The notes under the pieces were generated by a model. It saw nothing but the letters and a program-made list of their open reading frames with translations. It did not search any database and was not told the origin of the DNA. Below are positions 54,793 to 64,000 of a stretch of DNA of 64,000 bases, piece by piece. Each line of letters begins with the position of its first letter. The stretch's first letter is position 1. This DNA is from Pyronema omphalodes (Eukaryota > Ascomycota > Pezizomycetes > Pezizales > Pyronemataceae). The position numbers and the translations under genes are program-made. The stretch spans positions 248,001 through 312,000 of the forward strand of contig JAJJXM010000063.1 of the NCBI GenBank assembly GCA_024516155.1. Reading direction: 5' to 3'.

Positions 54793-57700
54793 AAAGCCTT
54801 TGGTGTTTCTCTGGCTTGGAGTTCACCGGGACGACTTTGAAAAACGCTCAGACATAGAGCGTGGTTATATCATTCCACCTCCACAAAGTTTCCCCCCACA
54901 CACGACTCCAGCGCCTGCGATGCTCACAACGCGACAGGCAACTCGATTTATCACAACACCGCTTTCTCTGGACATCCCTCCTGTTTATCACCAGGACATA
55001 ATCCGGCACATAAGCGCAGTGAGGCATCAATTCAACGTCACTGGACGATTATCTTAGTAAGCTTCTGCCTCCTGCGTGGCCAAATGTTTGTGCACCCGCA
55101 CACTCCGTTTGTGACGATCAGTTCCAGGGGATAACGGTTTACATCCTGTGAGACTTCTGGTTCCATACCATGGGTTTCAGTCGGATTCGGTATCGTGTGC
55201 TCTTTCCATTCCTCGCGTGGTCAGACAACCTCACTCCGCTCCACATTTTTCCAGGCCCTTGTTTTTGCTGAACATCTGATTTTGGGCCATTGATGAACCA
55301 TCACTAACATTTCCAAAGTAAATACCAGGACCTCCGCAATTTCTCGCAGATTTGTTTTCTGCTCCACCCGACCACCGGTACCACTTCTTCAGTTGCCAAA
55401 TTTGGCAAATACACCCATAAGACAACAATGTCAAGATTGCAAAGCTTATCTACATCATCCAACTGTGGACATTTATGTCACGCGAGAATTGTAATGCCAT
55501 CCGACTCAGATTTGATGTCTTTCTTCTCCCATGGACTACCACTGCATCAGGTCGACAGAGTAACGCTGAATCACCAAGGGATGACTGTTGATGTCTCTTC
55601 TTTGCCTGTAGACCGCGTGTTGCTGAAGGACCTTAGTTGCAGATGTTTAGAGTTGCAGTGCGCCTGAGGCCTTACATCCTAGGTGGGGGTGGGGGTCAGT
55701 CCTCTGCATATCTTCACATCTTTCTCTGCTAGTCTTGCTCTACTTACTCATCGATATAGTCCGGCTCCACCTCTACGTTTCTGTCCTCTCCATTCTTCTC
55801 ATGACTTTCGACAGGTTATGAGCCCTTGCGCCCTCTAATGCACATGAAACTTGAAGAATCATGGTTTAAACACACATCCTTTCGTTCCTCAATTTCTGAA
55901 GGGTGGTTGGTAATGGTCTTGCCCTCAGGCTTGAGTTGTTACTTGGTGATAATCCTGATTCTTACAACATGTCTGAATAGGTTGGAATATGACAGAACGA
56001 GACTCTGGACAAGCCATTTTCCACATTCAGCAATGTTTTACTTTATCGGCCCACCGGGACCATAGCTGACAAGGGCCAGACTGCATTTCATCAGGATATT
56101 AGTATACATGGGGAGATAATTGAAACACTGATCCATCGGAATTGCTTAGATGCCGTTAGAAACAAGGACCAGAAATGCGAGCGAACATCTCAGATGGTTT
56201 CCAAAAGGCATCCCTTGAACTCCTGCTTCAACAGCTGGCCCTCAAACTATCACTCCATGTACACCTATCCAATGAAACGTGGGTTTCCATGGATCCCAGG
56301 CTCAGCAATAAAACCACAGCGGCCGCTGAGACTATACTACACATGTGGCTACGACCACCCCATACAAATCACATGACACAACACCAGAGTTTCAACAACC
56401 ACACCCTGCTATCCCGACACCCTGTGGTACATTAGATTGTTATGAATATATGCCATCAGTGCATAAGTTTATCCCATGATGGCAATAATATGTCCTTCCA
56501 TTACCCCTTACCTACCCCTTATCTACCCCATACCTAGCCAGTATCTCAACACTGTTTATGCCAGAACTGGCATATCCTAACCTCACATTACCCGCGGCTC
56601 AACTCCTCAAATTTCATTTGCCATATATTTTGGGCCCAGGCTTATTTGTGATGTATTGCATCGGCCATCTCATTTATAAGTCCTGTCATGCCTTGTGTTA
56701 TTTGCTATGGTTTTTATCACTTGTCTTATTGAATATTGGTTTTGTCACTCATCTTAGTTCCAATTGAGGGCAAGTTTGGTGGTACGGAATACGCCGTAGT
56801 ACACGGTAATTTATGGAGATACATAGAAATTTGTATTTTCCGCGCCTTTTTCGGGCCTGTACACAGGGACAAGATTACAATGTATTTGACCTGTTTTTAT
56901 ATTCCACCCAACCCCTAAATACATGTCATGTACCATGGAGTATCACAGAGAACAAGAACGAGCAAAACGTTCCACCACCACCACTAAACCGAATGAAGCA
57001 ACGCGACCCAAAGAAATTACCGTAACAGTCACCGTGACATCGCCAAATGTGAGGCCGTGATGAGATTGTCATAACCTATCGGTTGGGAACATAAATGAGA
57101 ATATTATTATTATTATTATGAGGGCGTGATGAAAAGCATTTCCACACATCTTCAACCATCAGTCCCCAATTACATCTCGACAAATCATGCAAAACCATTG
57201 ACAGCTGGGACTTGATGTTGTCAAACACGCTCCGCGATTCCTGATGATGCATGTGTGTATAGGCGACCGCATTGATAGGGGAAAGTTGATGGTGACTTCA
57301 GAAGGTCAACATGTTTGGAATACCAGATGGTTGGTTGTTGCTGTATGGAATGGGGCTGTAGAAAGCACCTTGTGGGTAGAACCCACCGGTCCTAACAGGC
57401 GCTGTCTACAGCTATACTCGCTCCGCGAAACCATTTTTCCTAGCGCTAAATACATGGTATTTATGTAGCATGGTACAAGGACCTAACCTTGTCTACGGGC
57501 AATGTTTGAACCACAATGTATTTTCCACCGCCAAACAGGCCCTGATTTTACTGTCTTCATTACACAATTTCTGATATTGAAGGCTCACTGCAGAGTATTG
57601 TTATCTCAATTTCTTCTTTCCAGAAAAAGAATATCGCTCGATGTATAACAATATATATCATGATGATGATTGATCATGAAATGTAAACCGGGGATCCAGG

Positions 57701-57809
57701 ATATATGCGCAGCGGGGTAACTCTGACATTGCCGAAAGAAACAAGAAAAGCAATAATTCCAAGAGGAGGAATTATGTTGTCTCAAGGGGATTCTTGCAAA
57801 GGAATGTAG
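54793..57809. other. Three-kb region without a recognisable gene
   Basis: Only short open frames, none matching a known family. Small frames with protein-like composition occur at 54800-55057, 55428-55667 and 57244-57468 (plus); they could be exons of genes I cannot assemble. A short (ATT)n microsatellite is at 57100-57118. No RNA genes or terminal repeats were recognised. Confidence 0.45.
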
Positions 57810-58339
57810 TGGCACGGCACACGGCTGACGAGCCGTTGTGTTGTCGCGTTGCCGTTGTGTTGCTGTTGTCGTTGTGTTGTTGTTGCCATTGTGTCGTTGT
57901 GCCGTGTGGTGTTGTGTTGTGTGCCGTGCCGCTGAAGTGATGATCAATTGATGATGGATGACACAACACGAGCTGTAGGAGCTGTGGCGTTGCAGGTTGG
58001 ATGATGGAGAACGGAAACCGAATTATGTAGCGATGTTGGTTGACCGCCCAGAAAGCGTGCTGGCCACCCCTTTGTGCATAATGAGGCTTGCCTCCCCGCT
58101 GACTGAGTTCTCTATCGAACGTCTTGTGTCTCTTTCCTGACCTTTAATAAGATTCCCTAATCTCTTAGTCGCAAAGACTCACGTCACTCTTGTCCCTGTC
58201 CTTGTCCTTGTTCAGTGTTCCGACTGTCCGTCGCACACTTCGGTTCTTGTGCCTCTGTTCCGGCTCCCGGAGCCCAGTCTAGTTCCCTTTCGGGTAGTGT
58301 TCAGTGTGTCCCTCAAATGTCTGTTCGTAGTCCCTGACA
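57810..58339 (+). mobile_element. Solo LTR of the Gypsy-1 family, plus orientation
   Basis: A 530-bp, diverged copy in the opposite orientation to the other Gypsy-1 LTRs: it begins TGGCACGGCACACGG and ends GTCCCTGACA. TGTAG flanks both ends (57805-57809, 58340-58344). The first dinucleotides TGTC have become TGGC. It is the most diverged of the four family members here, hence probably the oldest. Confidence 0.93.
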
Positions 58340-58344
58340 TGTAG

Positions 58345-58836
58345 CGGTGATAACGGTGATAAGTTCAAACACTCCTGCATATCTCAGGAAGCTTTTTGAG
58401 AGTATTGATCCTGTCTCCTGGTGGTTTCTGGAAGAGGCACGACTGGAGGTACTTTATTCATTAAGGTACGTTATGAAGTTGATGTTGTCAGGTATCGATT
58501 CGGGAAGAATACGACAACCCCTTATGGGATGCGTTGCTGTATGCGGGACAGATGTGATTGCATTGCTGAATGGTGGCTTCTTTGTGTGAGTACCTTTGTG
58601 TTACACCCTATATTGTGTGAGTATAGAAAAGGTGACATGTATAACATTTAGAAACATGGCAAACTCGACAGGAGAATGCATCATAAGGTTAGTATCCCGG
58701 GCCGGAACCCGTTGAGGAGCTCCAGCTAGCCACGTGATGTGATTCATGACTTGCCAAGAGGACGTCACGAGGATTCAGGCCCGAGGCGTCGCTACCTGTT
58801 ATTCACTGTCAGTTCAGGAGGGCCACAGATGGAAGG
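58345..58836. other. Short host segment between LTRs
   Basis: About 490 bp separating the solo LTR and the Gypsy-3 LTR. One 80-codon plus frame (58347-58589) has plausible composition (NTPAYLRKLFESIDPVSWWF) but no recognised family. Confidence 0.4.
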
Positions 58837-59626
58837 TGTCACAACGCTCCCGTGACATGCTCCTGGCCTCCGCCATCACCACCGCAGGGCTATGGGTGGT
58901 TACCATCACCCTAGCAACCTGTTATGCAATCATGAAGTGATAGGGATAGGGTTAGGGCAAGGGGCTGGGCCCCTTGCCGGGGATTTTCATATGTGAGGAA
59001 TCATTCATTATTTGAGCTTATTTTAGGTATCACGGCGGTTGGGCAAATGTTGGAATCTTTTACTTATCTCTTATGTATTCGGAGTGCCGGCGGTTAGAAA
59101 GGTAGTTATTTTTTTTTTGTATGTATTGTTTCGTTCGTATTTGGAATTACGGCGGTTAGCAAGCTATCTTCTGGTATGTTCTGTTTCTTTATTATTATTT
59201 GGAATTACGGCGGTTAGCAAGGTAGTTATCTTTTGGGGATGTATTGTTCCCTTGTTCTAGTATTTGGAATTACAGCGGTTGGCAGTGGTGGGGATGTTGG
59301 TCATGTATTTAGTTATCATGGCGGTTAGCATTGGAGCATTCTCCGCCGGCGGAGAATGCTGAGTCACGAGTCATGAAGACACAAGTATAAGAGGAGGAAA
59401 TTTGTACGTAGTTTATTTCTTCACGCAATCAAGTTTCTATTTACTATAATCCTATCTACAAAAGTTCCCTTGTGACATCTCCATCTCTTCTCAACTCACC
59501 TGTGATTTCTCAGCCAAACCCTCGCCCATTCCCAACCTCCCAGCCTTACCTAAGCCGCCGCCGCCCCACTCGCCACCGAAACCCCGTGCTGCCTGTTGTC
59601 AGTAACCGTGGATACGGATTCTGATA
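58837..59626 (+). repeat. Gypsy-3 5' LTR (790 bp)
   Basis: It begins TGTCACAACGCTCC and ends GATTCTGATA, matching Gypsy-2. It contains the GCATTCTCCGC/GCGGAGAATGC hairpin near 59339-59362 and repeated GGCGGTTAGCAAGGTAGTTA units. The leader continues with ATTGCGTCCTGTGT as in Gypsy-2. Confidence 0.93.
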
Positions 59627-59847
59627 TTTGATTGCGTCCTGTGTAAGACACCCAACGCGGAACGAAAACCCAGAAAACCCAGAAATAGACGCACACAGTG
59701 GCGTCCTTTCAGCTAAAAGAGCTTGGAGAACATATCGAACAAGAACCGACCGGATCGGGAAGCCCAGTGACCCCCGAACAACCATCCAGACCGCAGACCC
59801 CCGAATCCCCCGAACTGCCCCATACCTCCACCGATGACCCTGTGGAA

Positions 59848-60875
59848 ATGGCGACCCCGGCAGGATTAGGACTTGTCACTCCGGTCACAATGACCCAGGA
59901 GCAATTGAACCAGATCCTTATCCAACTCCATCGCCCCACGTCAAACAGTAACCGCAAAATGGAAGACCCAGAGTTGTTCTATGGGGAAGGAACCAAGCTG
60001 AGGGCTTTCCTGACGCAATGCGAACTGAAGTTCAATTGCGAAGGGAATAGGTTCGACACCAAACAAAAAAAGGTAAACTATGCGAGCTCCCGATGCAGAG
60101 ACAACGCTTGGGCATGGATCGAGCCGTCCATCAAGGAGGGGAAAAGCGTATACACAACCTGGGAGGCCTTCAAGACCGCTGTCAGTAGGGCTTTCGGGGA
60201 AGCCGACTCAAAAGAAGTAGCAAGAAGAGAGTTCAAGATGATCAGGCAGGGCGCTCGATCCGCCGCTGCATACTGGGCCGAATTTCAAAGCATCAAACTG
60301 ACTTAAGATATAATGACGAAACCTACATCGATCAATTCGGTGATGGACTAAACACAGACGTCCAACGACAGTTAGCACTCCTCAAGGAACGACCAACGGA
60401 CCTCACGGAATTCGCCAACAAGGCCATAGCGTTAGACAATCGACTATTCAATTTCCGAACCCTGAGGACCCGATATGAACCTCAATTCTATCACCACCCC
60501 CATCTTAAGGGGCAGGGACACGACTCTCGACTCTCCGACCCCGAACCGATGGAATCAGATTCCACTCGTCGACCGAAACCAAGGGATAGGATGGAGGAGG
60601 ATAGGTGGAAGCGGAATAACGAATGTTTTAACTATGGGAAGGTGGGACACTACGCTGCGAAGTGCCCAAGTAAGAAATTATACCGAGCGGCGGAAACTTC
60701 CTTGGTAGAACAAGGACTCGGGGAGACGTCGGGAAAAGAAAGTCCCCAGGAACAAACGAACAAGGTGGATTCCTGGGGCAACTGTCGCCCACCAGTTCAA
60801 CCACGGCAGGACCGGGGGATAGAATCCCGAGTGTATGACTATACGGAAGAAAAGAAAAGATTATCCAGCGAGTAA
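59848..60875 (+). pseudogene. Gypsy-3 gag, frameshifted, altered zinc knuckle
   Basis: From ATG 59848 (MATPAGLGLV) the capsid-like part is longer than in Gypsy-2 because the frameshift there is absent (WAWIEPSIKEGKSVYTTWEA). A 2-nt loss near 60296 stops the frame (FQSIKLT). The C-terminal part re-enters with a knuckle reading CFNYGKVGHYAAKC, so the second cysteine is Tyr (TGT to TAT). The gag stop of Gypsy-2 (TAA) is CAA here. Confidence 0.85.
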
Positions 60876-63800
60876 AAATAATCGGACGAAATAAGAAAGA
60901 ATACCACACAACGGCCATGATCGACTGCGGGGCCACGGAGAATTGTAAAGATCGGAAATACGTGAAACAGCAGGGATTGACCTGCGCGAAAAAGTTAACG
61001 CCACGAAAGGTTCTCGCTGTAGACGGACGGGAATTGGATGGGGGCCCAGTAACCCACGATGCCATGGTGACCATGGTGATCAACGACCATAAGGAAGAAA
61101 TTGGGCTTCACTGTATTACCATTGGCAACGCACCCATTATTCTGTGACTGCCTTGGTTGCGGAAACACAATCCCAGCATCGACTGGAAGGAGGGAAGGAT
61201 TGTCTTCGATTCCGAAAGATGCGGAAAGAACTGCCTTCCTACCTCACCCCATGCCACGACCGTGCCAGAACGAGGAGCGGAAAAAGAACATAATCAACAG
61301 ATACATTAGGAAGCGGAGCACGCCTATGGTATGGAAGGGCCGGAAGATGTGCTCCAGACGGATGAGGAAGATGAGCTTCGCAACCAAGAAATTTGGGAAG
61401 GAAGTATAAGAGAGGATGAAGAAGGAGAAGAAGTGGAACAGTCGGGGAACAAGGATATGGAAAGCGTACAGGGATCTAGGCGCGCGGAATCCACCGAGGA
61501 CGATCCCGACTCGCCTCAGTGCGCTTCGCGGCAACCCCCGCAAGCGCCAGCCAACCAGGAAGAACCGGGGAACTGGGAACCCGCTCCCGCCAGATCAATC
61601 GCTACTGCACCAGCCATCCAGAAAGAACCGGGGAACTGGGAACCCGCTCCCGCCAAATCAATTGCCACTTCCGAAGAATTGGAACTTGCGGGTACAATAA
61701 CCCGAGCGGCGAAGAACAAACATGATTCCCTGGAAGAAATAATACCAGCCGAATATACAGACTATCTCTCCGTATTCAGGGAAAAACAGGCGGTAGGGTT
61801 ACCTCCGCACCGACATCATGACCACCAAATCCGAATGATGGAAGGAAAGATTCCGCCGTTCGAACCCCTCCCAGCCCTCGATGAGGAACGCCTGCGAGTA
61901 TTGAGGGATTACTTGGAAGAGAATGAAAGGAGGGGTTGGGTCCGACGGTCGACGTCTCCAGCGGGAGCCCCAATCCATTTCGTCAAGAAAAAGGATGGTA
62001 CCTTGCGGTTATGCGTCGACTACCGACGACTCAACGAAATCACAATCAAGGATCGCACCCCACTCCCGGTGATAGGGGAAGCGTTGGATAGACTTTCCAA
62101 CGCCAAGATCTATATCAAGTTGGATGTGCGAGATGCATACCATAACCTCCGAATAGCCACAGGGGATGAATGGAAGACTGCGTTCCGTACCCAGTACGGT
62201 CTATAGAAATATTTGATAATGCCGTTTGGCTTAACAAATCCTCCAGCATCGTTTCAACGATGGATGAATGAAGTCTTAAGTGAGTACCTCGACATCTTTT
62301 GCATCGCCTATCTCGACGACATATTGATTTACTCGGATAATATGGAGGAGCATCGGAAACATGTCCGCATGGTCTTGGAAAGGTTGAGGGACGTAGGACT
62401 CACCCTGAAACCCTCAAAATGTGAATTCCACACCAAGAAGACGGAATACCTGGGATACATCATATCCCCCACGGGGTTGCAGATGGACCCCGAGAGACGT
62501 AGGGCGGTGAAGGAATGGAAGGAACCGGGAAATGTGCAGGGAGTCCCAAGTTTCCTGGGGTTCGCCAATTTCTACCGACGATTCATCCGGGATTTCAGCA
62601 AGATCACCACACCATTGACATGATGAACGAAAAAATAGGGACCCTGAGAATGGAACAACGAGACACAGCGAGCTTTCGAGCAACTCAAAACGGCAATCAT
62701 ATCCCAACCGATCCTGCAACATTTCGACCCGGATCGGCCACTCACCCTGGAAACGGACGCCTCAGACTATGCCATCGGGGCAGTCTGCTCACAACCCGAC
62801 GACTCAAACGTACTGCACCCCCTTGCCTATTTTTCAAGAAAATGAAAAGAAGCGGAGCTCAATTATGATATCCACGATAAGGAGCTCCTGGCCATAGTGG
62901 AAGCATTAGACAAATGGTCAACATACTGCAAATCGACAAAACACAGTATCCGGATACTGTCAGACCACAAAAACCTGGAGTATTGGCAAACGAAGACGGA
63001 CCTCAACCTCCGACAGGCCCGATGGGCAGAACAACTGGCTAACTACGACTTCACCATCACGTATCGACCAGGGAAGTTGGCAGGAAAACCCGACATATTG
63101 TCCTGAGAGTCAGGAGACTTTCCCTGGGAAGGGGAGATGAAGCACCGGCAAAATCGAAGCCGAGTCCTCCTTCCCCAGGAAGTTTTTCATGTGAACGGGA
63201 CACAATTGATAAGTCTCACCCCGGATACCTCCCTCCTCACCGAAATTCGGAAGAAGACGAAAACCGATCCAGAAATCCAGGAGGTAATCCGCAAACTTTG
63301 GGGAGGAATAACTTGAGACAATAGGGTCCCCTTGGGGTTATGCGAGGAAAGAGATGGGTTACTCCTATACGAGGGATTGATATGGGTCCCTGATAACAAC
63401 AATCTGAGGTTACAAATCCTACGACAACGTCACGACTCCCAAGCCGCGGGGCATCCGGGAAGGGCATGGACCCTGGAGTTGGTCAGCCGGAATGTTTACT
63501 GGCCACAACAACGACAGTATGTGCCTCGATATGTCGACTACTGTGATACCTGTAAACGTATCATACCCATTAAGCACGCCCCCTTCGGTCTCTTACGACC
63601 ATTACAGATTCCAGAAAGACCATGGGAATCCATCTCCATCGATTTTATCACGGGTCTTCCAGAAGATGGGGGAATGAACACGATATGGGTGATCGTGGAC
63701 CGCTTGATGAAGATGGCCCACTTCGTAGCATCTAAGGAGACTATGGGGCGTAGGGCACTCGCGGACGGGTTCCTCACACATGGGGTACGGGCCCACGGGC

Positions 63801-64000
63801 TCCCCAGCAGCAGCATCTCGGACCGGGGGTCCTTATTCACCTCTCAGTTCTGGAAGAGGGTTATGGAGGCAATGGGGACCTCGAGGAACCTGAGCACGGC
63901 GTTCCACCCAGAGTCCGACGGACAGACAGAGAGGGTCAATGCGATCCTCGAATAATACCTCAGGGCGTATTGTAACTACCAACAAAACAATTGGAACCAA
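60785..64000 (+). pseudogene. Gypsy-3 Pol, multiple stops, incomplete
   Basis: Protease DCGATEN (60917 onward) stops at TGA 61145. The acidic and EPGNWEPAP linkers follow, then RT (LRLCVDYRRLNE) with TAG near 62203 just before [13 protein letters not shown] and [10 protein letters not shown]. There are stops and an indel near 62621, RNase H ([11 protein letters not shown]) with TGA at 63104, a further TGA near 63315, and integrase from 63332 (GHPGRAWTLEL, DYCDTCKR, SIDFITGLPED, SDRGSLF, TERVNAILE) ending at TAA 63953. The uninterrupted linker where Gypsy-2 carries a solo LTR confirms that insertion. Confidence 0.9.

Larger units (their letters stand above)
58837..64000 (+). mobile_element. 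Gypsy-3: degenerate Gypsy-2-family element, runs off window
   Basis: The same family as Gypsy-2 (near-identical gag and pol motifs) but on the plus strand. The 5' LTR is at 58837-59626; gag and pol follow, and the window ends inside integrase, so the 3' LTR, third ORF and right target duplication are not visible. Compared with Gypsy-2 it has many more stops and loses a zinc-knuckle cysteine. Confidence 0.93.

Noticed and set aside
57810..58339. Simple CAACA-type microsatellite region
   Set aside because: The CAACA-rich part belongs to a complete, diverged LTR with matching ends and a TGTAG duplication.

Overview
This window looks like nuclear DNA of a filamentous ascomycete, probably Pezizomycotina. 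The evidence is a Pom1-type DYRK kinase with short GT-AG introns, an integral peroxisomal-membrane peroxin with a dysferlin-type tail, chromodomain-bearing Ty3/Gypsy elements and a Tad1-like LINE with RNase H. The species cannot be told from the sequence. Conserved host genes lie at the left end; the rest is repeat- and transposon-dominated, heterochromatin-like DNA.

Layout. 610-5622 (minus): four-exon Pom1/DYRK-family kinase. 8548-9921 (plus): Pex24p/dysferlin-domain peroxin, followed by a 28-G run. 10.27-31.79 kb: a long head-to-tail array, the most unusual feature here. At least 39 loci, about 420 bp apart and all on the plus strand, share a TATATA box 28 bp upstream of an AGCCAT element, a tRNA-A-box-like TAGCTCATA at +9, a roughly 55-nt interior that falls into families, an ATGGCT element complementary to the 5' end, a T5-T6 run at about +76, and a tRNA-B-box-like GGTTCGGATC about 25 bp past the T run. 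This resembles a TATA/A-box/terminator/downstream-B-box Pol III unit, the order seen in yeast SNR6, repeated dozens of times. I propose it as a candidate uncharacterised small-RNA gene array; transcription is not shown. The array is interrupted by a 3.4-kb stretch with a 26-unit CAAAAAA repeat, gene remnants and an inverted segment (11.8-15.25 kb), and by a 1.6-kb non-autonomous terminal-inverted-repeat element (28961-30563).

31.9-52.5 kb: a nest of retroelements. A LINE of about 6.0 kb (15-bp target duplication) was entered by Gypsy-1 (32654-39056, duplication CAACC) and by Gypsy-2 (40177-48333, duplication ACCAC). Gypsy-2 in turn carries a solo LTR of the Gypsy-1 family (45107-45643, duplication GGTTG). 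52.5-57.8 kb: host DNA with a probable four-exon small gene, a 52-bp LINE stub and a hypothetical minus-strand ORF. 57810-58339: another Gypsy-1-family solo LTR. 58837-64000: a second, heavily mutated Gypsy-2-family element that runs off the window.

The retroelements show informative expression signals: a GGGAAAA -1 slippery site at the Gypsy-1 gag end, an overlapping ATGCTGA at the LINE ORF1/ORF2 junction, and a TAATG stop/start between Gypsy-2 pol and a third, zinc-binding-like ORF. Many premature stops look like C-to-T decay.
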